DNA from: GCA-2687025 sp964473525
Lineage (GTDB): Bacteria > Poribacteria > WGA-4E > GCA-2687025
Length of the DNA stretch: 64,000 nucleotides
Reading direction: 5' to 3'
Assembly (NCBI GenBank): GCA_964473525.1
Contig: CAYYPK010000026.1
Span: 1-64,000, forward strand
Below are positions 25,703 through 33,672 of this stretch, one piece after another. Each line of letters opens with the position of its first letter. The stretch's first letter is position 1. The notes below the pieces were generated by a model that searched no databases, was not told the DNA's origin, and was given only the letters and a program-made list of their open reading frames with translations. Made by a program: the position numbers and the translations under genes.

Positions 25703-26479
25703 CTAGCGCGCGCGCCTCAGTCGCCCCCACGTGGTTGCGGCCTTCCCCAACGGGGCCACGGGCTCCGGCCCTGCCAGACCCCGCATCGCCTCTTGCACGT
25801 CGTCCTCCGACAGCGCGACGTTGAAGAGCCCCACCTCGTCGATGACGCCGTCGTAGAACTCCGCAGGCGCGCCGCCGGTGAACCGCGCGCCAATGAGCAC
25901 TGGCGTGGCCGTGTCCGTGTTCTGCGGGCCGCGATCCTGCGCGGCGACCTCTTCCCCGTCGACGTATATCTTCATCTCCCCGCCGTCGTAGGTGGCTGCG
26001 ACGTGCCAGAATTCGCCAGCGTCGACCGCTCCGGCGCCCTGAAGGCCCCACGGAGCCACCTCGCGATGGAAGGTCACGCCGCCGTTCCCGGTGACGGTGA
26101 CGATATAGGCGCCAATGACGCCGCCGTTGAACTTGCCGACCACGGTGCCCCCGGCGCGTGGCATCACCCAGGCGACGATGGTGAACGGCTCAGCCGCGCC
26201 AAAGGGCAGGTCGACCGCGGAGTCCTCCAACTCGACATAGCTGCCGCCTCCGAAGTCCAGCGCCGTGCCGTACTTGCCGTCGGTCCACAGCGGCCCCTTC
26301 TCTAGCACGCCGTCGTGGCCCGTGCCCGAGCCGTCCTCGACTGTGTCGCCCGAATTCTCTTCGAACAGCCACATCCCGACGATGGTGTCTCTATCTAGCT
26401 CCGCGCTCGCCAGCGGGACGAGCATGCACATGCCCATCACACCCGCAGCTATCGCGGCCACAGTAGTTCGCCCGCGCAT
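25703..26479 (-). CDS. Secreted LamG-domain protein with conserved C-terminal tail
   Basis: The start at 26479 (ggagg 6 bases upstream) gives 258 residues with a signal peptide ending near A-S-A-E. A single laminin-G/concanavalin-like domain follows: V-G-M-W-L-F-E-E-N-S-G-D-T, G-K-Y-G-T-A-L-D-F-G-G-G-S-Y-V, F-T-I-V-A-W-V, F-W-H-V-A-A-T-Y-D-G, Y-V-D-G, D-E-V-G-L-F-N-V-A-L. The protein ends VAPLGKAATTWGRLRRAR, nearly the same as the tail of the unrelated-length secreted protein at 281-946. It lies 40 bases downstream of the selenocysteine peroxiredoxin gene on the same strand. The ligand is unknown. Confidence 0.9.
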   Translation of the reverse strand: MRGRTTVAAIAAGVMGMCMLVPLASAELDRDTIVGMWLFEENSGDTVEDGSGTGHDGVLEKGPLWTDGKYGTALDFGGGSYVELEDSAVDLPFGAAEPFTIVAWVMPRAGGTVVGKFNGGVIGAYIVTVTGNGGVTFHREVAPWGLQGAGAVDAGEFWHVAATYDGGEMKIYVDGEEVAAQDRGPQNTDTATPVLIGARFTGGAPAEFYDGVIDEVGLFNVALSEDDVQEAMRGLAGPEPVAPLGKAATTWGRLRRAR

Positions 26480-26519
26480 GTCGTACCTCCGTATCCGCGT
26501 TCCGGCCACGTTCCTGCGC

Positions 26520-26987
26520 TTAGGCAAGCGCTGCCAGGGCCTCCAGAACCTTGTCCGCGTGACCTTCGGGGGTCACACGTTTCCACACTTTGGCGACCTT
26601 GCCGTCCTTGCCGACTATGTACGTCTTGCGGATCACGCCGACGGTCTTCTTCCCGTACATGTTCTTCTCGCCGTAGGCCTCGTACGCCTTCATGACGTCG
26701 AGCTCGGTGTCCACCAGTAGTGGGAAGTTTAGGTCGAACTTCTCAATGAAGGCGCGGTGGCTGGCCTCGTCGTCGGGACTGCACCCGAGAACGACTGCGT
26801 CGGCGGCGTCAATCTCGGTCATCTTCTCGCGGAACCCGCGAGCTTCTACCGTTCAGCCAGGGGTGTCGTCTTTCGGGTAGAAGAACAGCACGACGTTCTT
26901 CGACCCCTGGTAGTCCGACAGAGTCAGGTCGGCGCCCGTCTCCGTCTTGAGTGTGAAGTCCGGGGCGACATCTCCCACGTCGGGCAT
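26520..26987 (-). CDS. bcp: Selenocysteine-containing peroxiredoxin (Bcp/PrxQ type), UGA read through
   Basis: Two adjacent frames in the same phase join across a single UGA at 26853-26855. The combined 155-residue protein is full-length Bcp/PrxQ: P-D-F-T-L near the start, F-F-Y-P-K-D-D-T-P-G, then U at residue 45, then T-V-E-A-R-G-F-R-E and the conserved remainder (V-L-G-C-S-P-D, F-P-L-L-V-D, Y-G-E-K-N-M-Y-G). U45 sits exactly at the peroxidatic cysteine. A perfect hairpin follows the UGA (separate entry). The usual resolving cysteine five residues on is arginine here; C69 may serve instead. The start at 26987 has aaagg upstream. Enzymes of this type reduce peroxides with thioredoxin. Confidence 0.92.
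26826..26855 (-). promoter_or_regulatory. UGA codon plus bacterial SECIS-like hairpin in the peroxiredoxin gene
   Basis: On the minus strand the UGA (26855-26853) is followed by 10 bases, then a perfect 7-bp stem (CUCGCGG, 26842-26836, with CCGCGAG, 26832-26826) closed by a GUU loop. The loop starts with G about 18 bases after the UGA. Bacterial SECIS elements bound by SelB have a small apical loop with a G in its first two positions roughly 16-37 bases after UGA, so spacing and shape fit. Confidence 0.8.
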
Positions 26988-27078
26988 ATGGCAGCCTTTC
27001 GCGCTGGCGGTTCGTTGAGTATGCTGGTTGCGCTGGCCACATGATAGTGACGACACGCCGCGAGGAGAAGCGCGCCGC

Positions 27079-28251
27079 ATGAAGATCGTATCGGTCGACC
27101 CGTTCTACCTGAAGATGCCGGAGATCACCGACGCCGCGGACGGGACGCAAGACACGTTCGCCGTCCGAATTCGCACGGACAGGGGCATCGAGGGCTGGGG
27201 CGAGAGCGACGCGTCGCCGCTGGTGTGCATGGCGGCGTATTGCTGTCCCATGTCGCACGGGAACATCATCAACATCCGAGAGTCGCTCGTGGGCGAGACG
27301 GTCGCCTCGCCAGAGGACGTAGTGCGCCTGCACGCCAAGTCGATCCGCAACGGGCTCGACATACAGCAGATCCACAACGCCTACGCCGCCGCGGACATCG
27401 CGCTTTGGGACATCGTCGGCAAGGCGTGTGGCGCGCCCGTGTACAAGCTCTTGGGCGCGGGCGAGTCGCATCCGAAGACGCCGTACGCTTCCGTCCTCTT
27501 CGGCGACACGCCTGCGGAGACGCGCTCGATTGGCGAGGGGCTGAGGGCGAGGGGCTATCGGGCCGCCAAGTTCGGATGGGGGCCGATGGGCAAGATAGAC
27601 GAGGCGACGGACATCGCCCTCGTCGCTGAGGCGCGAGCCGGCATCGGAGACGCGGCGGAGCTCATGATTGACGCCGGCGTCGTCTGGGGCGAGGACGACG
27701 ACACGGCGTTCGCCCGGGCAGAGGCGTTTGCGGAGTTCTCCCCGACGTGGCTCGAGGAGCCCCTATACCCACACGCCATGGAAGCGTACGCGCGGCTGAC
27801 GCGGCGGGACCCGTCGGTGCCAATCGCGGCAGGCGAGGGCGCCGGACTGTATCGCCAGGCCGAGGACATCATCGTCAACGGCGGCGTGCAGTTCGCGCAG
27901 ATCGACGTGGGACGTATCGGAGGCATCACGCCCGCGTTCCGGGTGCGGCAGCTCTGCGAGGCGCGCGGCGTGCAATACGTGAACCACACGTTCAAGAGCC
28001 ACCTGTCCGTGGCGGCGTCGCTGCACGTCTTCGCGACGAACCCCGGCTTCCGGTTGTGCGAATACCCGGCCGCCGGTTCTCCGCTGTCAGAACGCCTTGC
28101 GTCGCACGTGCAGCGGGACGCCAGCGGCATGGTCCGCGCGCCAGAGGCCCCCGGTCTGGGCGTCACCGTGGACATGGACGCTGTGCGGGAGTTCTACGCG
28201 CCAGTCAGGATCGACGTCGGCGGCGAGGCGCTCGGATTCGACGCGCCGTAG
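27079..28251 (+). CDS. Enolase superfamily enzyme (mandelate racemase/muconate lactonizing type)
   Basis: This 390-residue protein has the two-domain enolase-superfamily layout. Metal ligands are visible in order: D in M-I-D-A-G-V-V, E in W-L-E-E-P-L, E in A-A-G-E-G-A-G; a catalytic-side lysine lies in A-A-K-F-G-W-G and a histidine in N-H-T-F-K-S-H. Members racemise or dehydrate hydroxy acids and sugar acids; a sugar-acid dehydratase is likely by context but not provable. The start at 27079 has gaggag upstream (frame opens 17 codons earlier). It diverges from the peroxiredoxin gene. Confidence 0.88.
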   Translation: MKIVSVDPFYLKMPEITDAADGTQDTFAVRIRTDRGIEGWGESDASPLVCMAAYCCPMSHGNIINIRESLVGETVASPEDVVRLHAKSIRNGLDIQQIHNAYAAADIALWDIVGKACGAPVYKLLGAGESHPKTPYASVLFGDTPAETRSIGEGLRARGYRAAKFGWGPMGKIDEATDIALVAEARAGIGDAAELMIDAGVVWGEDDDTAFARAEAFAEFSPTWLEEPLYPHAMEAYARLTRRDPSVPIAAGEGAGLYRQAEDIIVNGGVQFAQIDVGRIGGITPAFRVRQLCEARGVQYVNHTFKSHLSVAASLHVFATNPGFRLCEYPAAGSPLSERLASHVQRDASGMVRAPEAPGLGVTVDMDAVREFYAPVRIDVGGEALGFDAP

Positions 28252-28439
28252 CTTCGCCGTCCCGTGCGGGCCGGCGACGCACGCGAGCTGTCGGCAAGCG
28301 GCGCGCTCTTGACACGCGAGCGAACCGTCCGCCCGCCTGCGCCGCTTATGCGGCGCGCCGCGCGAGTGGTACACTTGGCTAACACCATGTCACCGCGTCG
28401 GGCAGGCGCGCGTCAGGTCTCGCCAGAGGAAAGCCGAGA

Positions 28440-29504
28440 ATGAAGATCGCCGTCAATACGGGCGGGGGCGACGCCCCGGGACTGAACGCCGTGCTCCGCG
28501 CCGTGGTGAACTCCGCGAGCAGCCGGGGCTGGGACGTGTACGGCGTTCGCGACGGGTACAACGGCTTCTTTCGTCCGGGCGGCGTGCACCCACTCACGAC
28601 GGAGATGGTGCGCGGGATCGCGGCGCTCGGAGGGACCATCCTCGGCACGGCAAACTCAGGCAGCCCATTCGAGTATCCGCGCGACGGGAAGCTAGTCGAC
28701 ATCTCAGACGATGTCGTGCGGGGCTTCTACGAGCAGGGGTTCGACGCCTTCGTGGTGATCGGGGGCGACGGGAGCTTCCGACTCGCGAAGCAGTTCATGG
28801 GCAAGGGCATCCCCATCATCTGCGTGCCGAAGACCATCGACAATGACGTGAACGGCACGCACGTCACGTTTGGCTTCCAGACGGCTGTGGCGACCGCGAC
28901 GGAGTGCCTCGACAAGTTGCACTCGCACGCCGAATCCCACCGCAGGTCGATGTGCGTCGAAGTGATGGGGCGCTACTGCGGTTGGATCGCTCTCCACTCG
29001 GGGATAGCCGCGACCGCCGACGTCATCCTCATCCCTGAGATCCCGTACGACCTGGACAAGGTGTGCGCGAAGATCGAGCGGCGCTATTCCGCAGGCCGGA
29101 CGTTCGCCATCTGCGTTGTGGCCGAGGGAGCGCACCCGTCTGGTGGAGACATGGTCACGTTGGGCACTGAGGACGCGGGACGCGAGGTGCGTCTCGGTGG
29201 TATCGCCGACAGAGTGGCCGAGGAGATCGGCGAGCGGACAGGCGTCGAAACTCGGTCGCTGTCGCTGGGCCACCTTCTCCGCGGCGGCCATCCCACGGCG
29301 TACGACCGCGTCCTCTCGTTGCAGTACGGAGCCGCGGCTGTGCGCGGCATCGAGCTCGGCAAGTTCGGCAGCATGGTCGCGTTCGACCCGCCGAACATGG
29401 TGTACAAACCGGTAGACGAAGGCATCGAGGTCACGAAGAGCGTACCTCTCGACTCCGAGATCATCCGCTGCGCGCGCGAGATGGACATCTGTCTGGGCGA
29501 CTGA
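28440..29504 (+). CDS. pfkA: 6-phosphofructokinase, group III
   Basis: The 354-residue kinase phosphorylates fructose 6-phosphate in glycolysis. It begins M-K-I-A-V-N-T-G-G-G-D-A-P-G-L-N and has the nucleotide site V-V-I-G-G-D-G-S and the catalytic P-K-T-I-D-N-D-V. The glycine in G-G-D-G-S is the ATP-type residue, while the lysine in P-K-T-I-D-N-D is usual in pyrophosphate enzymes; this combination is known in ATP-using group III enzymes of actinobacteria. ATP use is therefore likely but not certain. An agaggaa lies upstream of the start. It stands alone before the cardiolipin synthase gene. Confidence 0.92.
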   Translation: MKIAVNTGGGDAPGLNAVLRAVVNSASSRGWDVYGVRDGYNGFFRPGGVHPLTTEMVRGIAALGGTILGTANSGSPFEYPRDGKLVDISDDVVRGFYEQGFDAFVVIGGDGSFRLAKQFMGKGIPIICVPKTIDNDVNGTHVTFGFQTAVATATECLDKLHSHAESHRRSMCVEVMGRYCGWIALHSGIAATADVILIPEIPYDLDKVCAKIERRYSAGRTFAICVVAEGAHPSGGDMVTLGTEDAGREVRLGGIADRVAEEIGERTGVETRSLSLGHLLRGGHPTAYDRVLSLQYGAAAVRGIELGKFGSMVAFDPPNMVYKPVDEGIEVTKSVPLDSEIIRCAREMDICLGD

Positions 29505-29555
29505 CCCACCATCCGCCCCGCGCCCGCCCGACTGGATAGGCGGTGGTAGACCGTC

Positions 29556-30941
29556 ATGTTTTTCTGGTTGCTTTCCGAAATCGCTGTGGTGGCGGGTTTC
29601 CTATTCGCCGCGGTCGCCATCGCGCATATGGTGCGCCAGCGACGTTCGCCGCAGAGCGCGCTCGCCTGGCTCCTCGTGATGGTGTTGCTCCCATACGTCG
29701 GGGTGCCTCTCTACCTCATCCTCGGCGGGAGGAAGATGCGGCGCCTGGCGATTACGAAGGGGCCGTTGAGCCTGCCGCGGGACGAACCGGAGACGCCCGG
29801 AGATGCCGCCCGCGTGCAGCGCATCCTCGCTACGTACGACCTGCCGGCCGTCACGACCGGCAACCGGGTCGACCTGTGCCGCACCGGCGAGGAGTCGTAC
29901 CAGGCGCTCGTGACCCTCATCGAAGAGGCGCGCGAGAGCCTGTACGTCACCATGTTCATACTCAAGACCGACGCTGTCGGCTCGGACATCCGTGACCGGC
30001 TGGCGCGCCGCGCCGCCGACGGCGTCGACGTGAGACTTCTGCTGGACGACTGGGGATCGATACGGACCCGCCGTCGGTTCCTTCGGCCCTTCACGGCCGC
30101 AGGCGGTCAGGTGGCGTATTTCATGCCGCTGCTGCACCGGCCGTTCGCGGCTCGCACGAACCTCCGCAACCATCGCAAGGTCGTCATCGCCGACAGTCAG
30201 CTAGTGCTGGCCGGCGGCATCAACATCGGCGAGGAGTACCTCGGGCCAGCACCCAAGCGGGGACGGTGGACCGACCTGGCATTCGTGCTGGAGGGCCCCG
30301 CGACACGGTTCTACTGCGACGTATTCCGCTCGGATTGGGCGTTCGCGCGCGGCTCCAAGGCGCCCGAGGCAGGCAGTGTCGGAGAACCACTCGCGCGCCC
30401 GTCGCAAGCGGTCGTCCAGGTCGTGCCGTCGGGGCCGGATGTCCAGGGCGACGCGCTCTACGAGGTCATACTGTCCACCGCCTTCGCCGCCGAGGAACGC
30501 CTGTGGATCGTGACCCCCTACTTCGTCCCGGACGACGCGCTGTTGCAGGCGCTGTCCCTCGCCGCAAGGAGGGGCGTGGACGTGCGCATCATCATGCCGG
30601 AGAAGTCCAACCACCGGATAACTGACTGGGCGCGAGGCGGATACCTTCGGGAGATACAGGAGGCGGGCGGCGAGATTCTCCTGTACACTGCTGGCATGCT
30701 CCACGCGAAGGTGCTCGTCATGGATGACCACCTCGCGATGGTTGGCTCGGCGAACATGGACATGCGCAGCCTCTTCCTGAACTACGAGGTGGGCATGCTG
30801 ATGTACAGCGCGGGCGAGATAGATGCTACCGCGCGGTGGGTCGAGAACGTGACCGCGAGCGCACGGCGCGGCGTGCCACCCGTGGGCGTCGTCCGGGACT
30901 TCGGCGAGAGCGTCGTGCGCATGGTCGCCCCGCTCCTGTGA
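29556..30941 (+). CDS. cls: Cardiolipin synthase
   Basis: The 461-residue inner-membrane phospholipase-D-family enzyme joins phosphatidylglycerol molecules into cardiolipin. Two N-terminal membrane helices (about 1-25 and 34-57) precede the two H-x-K-x4-D motifs: N-H-R-K-V-V-I-A-D and L-H-A-K-V-L-V-M-D, each followed by G-G/S-x-N. The intervening and end regions (G-I-N-I-G-E-E-Y, S-A-N-M-D-M-R-S-L-F-L-N-Y-E) are typical. It is 51 bases after pfkA. There is no strong ribosome site at 29556, but the N-terminal spans and length match the family. Confidence 0.95.
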   Translation: MFFWLLSEIAVVAGFLFAAVAIAHMVRQRRSPQSALAWLLVMVLLPYVGVPLYLILGGRKMRRLAITKGPLSLPRDEPETPGDAARVQRILATYDLPAVTTGNRVDLCRTGEESYQALVTLIEEARESLYVTMFILKTDAVGSDIRDRLARRAADGVDVRLLLDDWGSIRTRRRFLRPFTAAGGQVAYFMPLLHRPFAARTNLRNHRKVVIADSQLVLAGGINIGEEYLGPAPKRGRWTDLAFVLEGPATRFYCDVFRSDWAFARGSKAPEAGSVGEPLARPSQAVVQVVPSGPDVQGDALYEVILSTAFAAEERLWIVTPYFVPDDALLQALSLAARRGVDVRIIMPEKSNHRITDWARGGYLREIQEAGGEILLYTAGMLHAKVLVMDDHLAMVGSANMDMRSLFLNYEVGMLMYSAGEIDATARWVENVTASARRGVPPVGVVRDFGESVVRMVAPLL

Positions 30942-30977
30942 TGCCGGGCTTGGTGTGGCGGAAAGGCCGCTCTTAGA

Positions 30978-31604
30978 GTGGACACGATCACCGTATCTCT
31001 TACGGGCGCGGCGGCGTGTTTGGGACTGGCGTTCGCGTCTGGCCTCAACTGCTACGCCGTCATCGTGCTCATTGCCCTATCCCAACTGCTTGGCGCGGAC
31101 GTTGCGCTCCCTGGGCAGCTTGGGCTGGTCGCGCGACCCCTTGCGCTGTGGGCGGCCGCAGCCTTCTACACGGTCGAGTTCGTTGTGGATCAGCGGCGTA
31201 GGTTGGGCACCGTTTGGGACGCGATGCACGCGTTCGTCCGACCGACCGCGGGAGCGGCCCTCGCGTTCCTCGTGCTGGCGGATCTGCCACTGGCTCCGCG
31301 TCTCGCGGGAGCCGCCGTCGGAGGCGGACTGGCGTTCGCCGCACACGGGACGAAGGCCAGCATACGGCTCGCGGCAAGGTCGCGCCGCCAAGCGCGCGTG
31401 ACGGTGTTCCTTAGCCTGACCGAGGACATGGCCGCCGTCCTGATGACTTTCCTCGCTCTGACATACCCGGTACCGGCGCTGGCCATGGTCGCCGCTGGCG
31501 GGATGGTCACGGCGCTGATCCTGCCGCGCGTCGTCATCGCCTTCGCGCGGGCGACGAATCGCACTCTCGATTCGGTCATCGCGCGAACAAGGGCGGGCCA
31601 GTAG
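30978..31604 (+). CDS. DUF4126 family membrane protein
   Basis: The 208-residue protein has about five membrane spans and matches DUF4126 by A-S-G-L-N-C-Y-A near the start, T-V-E-F-V-V-D then V-W-D-A-M-H-A-F-V-R-P-T-A-G-A, and a glycine-rich span G-A-A-V-G-G-G-L-A-F-A-A-H-G-T-K. The start is GTG 30978, which begins 37 bases after the cls stop. The function of the family is unknown. Confidence 0.85.
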   Translation: MDTITVSLTGAAACLGLAFASGLNCYAVIVLIALSQLLGADVALPGQLGLVARPLALWAAAAFYTVEFVVDQRRRLGTVWDAMHAFVRPTAGAALAFLVLADLPLAPRLAGAAVGGGLAFAAHGTKASIRLAARSRRQARVTVFLSLTEDMAAVLMTFLALTYPVPALAMVAAGGMVTALILPRVVIAFARATNRTLDSVIARTRAGQ

Positions 31605-31666
31605 GGCCAGCGGCCTGCGTAGCCGCCGCCAGTCGGCGCCACCACCTCGAAGCTGGGAGAGCAGCG

Positions 31667-32515
31667 TTGCGCGCATTGGTCACTGGCAGCCGCGGACGTG
31701 TCGGGACGTATGTTGAGCGCGATCTGGTAGACGCCGGTCACGAGGTCGTCCCGTACGACGCAAGCGACGGCTGCGACGTGCTGGACGCGGCCGCTCTCTC
31801 CGTCGCGGCCGAGGGGTGCGACGGCGTCATCCACCTCGCGCACGGGTTCACTGGCGCGGAGTGGAACGCGCAGGGAGTCATGGAAACGAACCTGCAAGGC
31901 GCCTGGAACATGCTCTGCGCCGCGGAGGAAGCCGGCGCTTCTCGCGTCGTGTGCATCAGCAGCGTAAACGCCCTCGGCGTGTTCATGGGCGAAGCCGCCC
32001 CGGACTACCTGCCCATCGACGACGAGCACCCGCGCCGACCCGGGACGGCGTACGGCATGTCGAAGAGCCTGTCGGAGGACATGTGCAGGCTGTGGTCGGC
32101 CAAGACTGGGACGCCTGCGGTGTGCCTGCGGCCGCCGGGGGTGTGGCTGCCTGAAACGTACGACCGGATCATCGCGGCGCGCCGTGAGCGGCCAGAAAGC
32201 GAATGGGCGCCGGGGTGGGAATACGGCGCCTTCATAGACGTTCGCGACCTGTCGTCTCTGATACTGCGTGCCCTGACCCACCCATTCGAGGGGTACGGGT
32301 GCTTCCTGCTCAACTCGACGGACATCACCACCTCCGGCCGCACGAGCCGCGAGCTGGCGACACTCGTGCACCCCGACGTCGAGTGGCGCGGCGGCGCCGA
32401 ATACGACGAGGACCCGTACCGCGCGCTCGTACGCATCGACAACGTCCAGCAGGCGTTGGGCTGGACGCCTCAGCACACATGGCGGAGCGTCACGGGCTTC
32501 AGCCCGGTTGACTGA
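31667..32515 (+). CDS. NAD-dependent epimerase/dehydratase (extended SDR)
   Basis: The 282-residue protein has the extended SDR layout: glycine motif T-G-S-R-G-R-V-G, L-A-H-G in place of the usual strand 4 motif, serine in C-I-S-S-V-N and the Y-x3-K pair in Y-G-M-S-K. It likely acts on a nucleotide sugar or related sugar. The start is a TTG at 31667 with gggaga 6 bases upstream; the first product residues then fit the R-A-L-V-T-G start of the family. It is followed at 67 bases by a Gfo/Idh gene on the same strand. Confidence 0.88.
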   Translation: MRALVTGSRGRVGTYVERDLVDAGHEVVPYDASDGCDVLDAAALSVAAEGCDGVIHLAHGFTGAEWNAQGVMETNLQGAWNMLCAAEEAGASRVVCISSVNALGVFMGEAAPDYLPIDDEHPRRPGTAYGMSKSLSEDMCRLWSAKTGTPAVCLRPPGVWLPETYDRIIAARRERPESEWAPGWEYGAFIDVRDLSSLILRALTHPFEGYGCFLLNSTDITTSGRTSRELATLVHPDVEWRGGAEYDEDPYRALVRIDNVQQALGWTPQHTWRSVTGFSPVD

Positions 32516-32581
32516 CGCATCGCGCGGCGCCAGCATTGGCTCTGCGGCCACATGCCTCGCTCGTTACACACGGAGACGGCG

Positions 32582-33670
32582 ATGAGTTCCTATGACCCAC
32601 TGCGCGTAGCCATCATCGGGTGCGGCGGCATATCCGGCCCATACGGCAGCAGCCTGCGCACGAAGCCTGAGAAGGTCGAGATCGTCGGCGCCTACGACAT
32701 GGATCCCGAGCGTGTGACGACGTGGACCGAAGGTAACGGGGGTAAGGCGTACGCGTCTCTCGACGAGCTGCTGGCGGAATCCGCCATTGAGGCCGTGGTC
32801 AACCTCACGATCCACCACGCGCACGCCGAGGTGAACCGCGCGGCGCTGCTGGCGGGCAAGCACGTCCACTGCGAGAAGCCGCTGGCCACCGACCTGCCGG
32901 ACGGGCGCGAGACGGTACGTCTCGCGGAGTCGGGCGGATTGCGGCTCAGCGCGTCGCCCTTCACTTTCTTGGGCGAGGCGCAGCAGACGTTCTTCAAGGC
33001 GCTGCGGGAGGACCGCATCGGGAAGCCGCTCGTCGTCTACTCGGCCATGAACTGGGGACGGTTGGAGTCGTGGCACGGCAACGCGTCCGCCTTCTACACG
33101 CGCGGTGTTGGGCCGCTGTTCGACGTCGGCGTGTACGCGCTCACGGTGCTGACGACGGCGTTTGGGCCCGTCAAGCGCGTTACGGGTTTCGGTGGCATCC
33201 AACAGCCTCGACGCGTGCAGCAGGCAGGGCCGCGCGAAGGAGAGAGCTTCTACGTCGAGACGCCGGACGTCGTCATCTCTGGCCTCGAATTCGAGAACGG
33301 CATGATCGGCCGGCTTACCGCGTCCTTCCTCGTCGGTGGCGCCAAGGATGGGTCCGGGACCGAGGTGCACGGCGAGAACGGCGCGCTGTACCTGGGTTCG
33401 AACCACGACTTCAATTGCAGCGTCGAGATTCAGTCCGGCCGCTCCTGGGAGCCGCTCGAGTACGTCGCGGAGCCCTACGGCGGCGTCGAGTGGGGCCGCG
33501 CAGTGTTCGACCTCGCGGACTCGCTTCGCACAGGCAGCCCGCAACGCGCGACGGGCAGGCAGGCGCTGCACGTGTTGGACATCTGCGTCTCAACGCTGGA
33601 GTCCATCGAGCACGGGCACCCAGTCAACACGACGACGCACTTCGAGCAACCCGCGCCGTACTACGAGTAG
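32582..33670 (+). CDS. Gfo/Idh/MocA family oxidoreductase
   Basis: The 362-residue protein has R-V-A-I-I-G-C-G-G-I-S-G at the N-terminus and H-C-E-K-P-L at the usual place of the E-K-P motif. The second domain has D-V-G-V-Y-A-L-T and G-R-L-T-A-S-F. It should use NAD(P) to oxidise a sugar or cyclitol. The start at 32582 is set by ggaga close upstream; an ATG 30 bases earlier has none. The SDR gene precedes it and bioW starts 2 bases after its stop, so the three are probably one transcript. Confidence 0.9.
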   Translation: MSSYDPLRVAIIGCGGISGPYGSSLRTKPEKVEIVGAYDMDPERVTTWTEGNGGKAYASLDELLAESAIEAVVNLTIHHAHAEVNRAALLAGKHVHCEKPLATDLPDGRETVRLAESGGLRLSASPFTFLGEAQQTFFKALREDRIGKPLVVYSAMNWGRLESWHGNASAFYTRGVGPLFDVGVYALTVLTTAFGPVKRVTGFGGIQQPRRVQQAGPREGESFYVETPDVVISGLEFENGMIGRLTASFLVGGAKDGSGTEVHGENGALYLGSNHDFNCSVEIQSGRSWEPLEYVAEPYGGVEWGRAVFDLADSLRTGSPQRATGRQALHVLDICVSTLESIEHGHPVNTTTHFEQPAPYYE

Positions 33671-33672
33671 AC

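Noticed and set aside
26853..26855. UGA read as a true stop splitting the peroxiredoxin into two pseudogene pieces
   Set aside because: The stop sits exactly at the catalytic residue, both sides are well conserved and in phase, and a SECIS-like hairpin follows; selenocysteine explains all of this better than decay.
28309..28314. Perfect TTGACA -35 box upstream of pfkA
   Set aside because: No -10-like sequence lies 16-18 bases downstream, so it is probably fortuitous.
33070..33672. Upstream extension of the bioW frame
   Set aside because: This part overlaps the Gfo/Idh coding sequence and is out of phase with it; BioW homology starts only at 33673.
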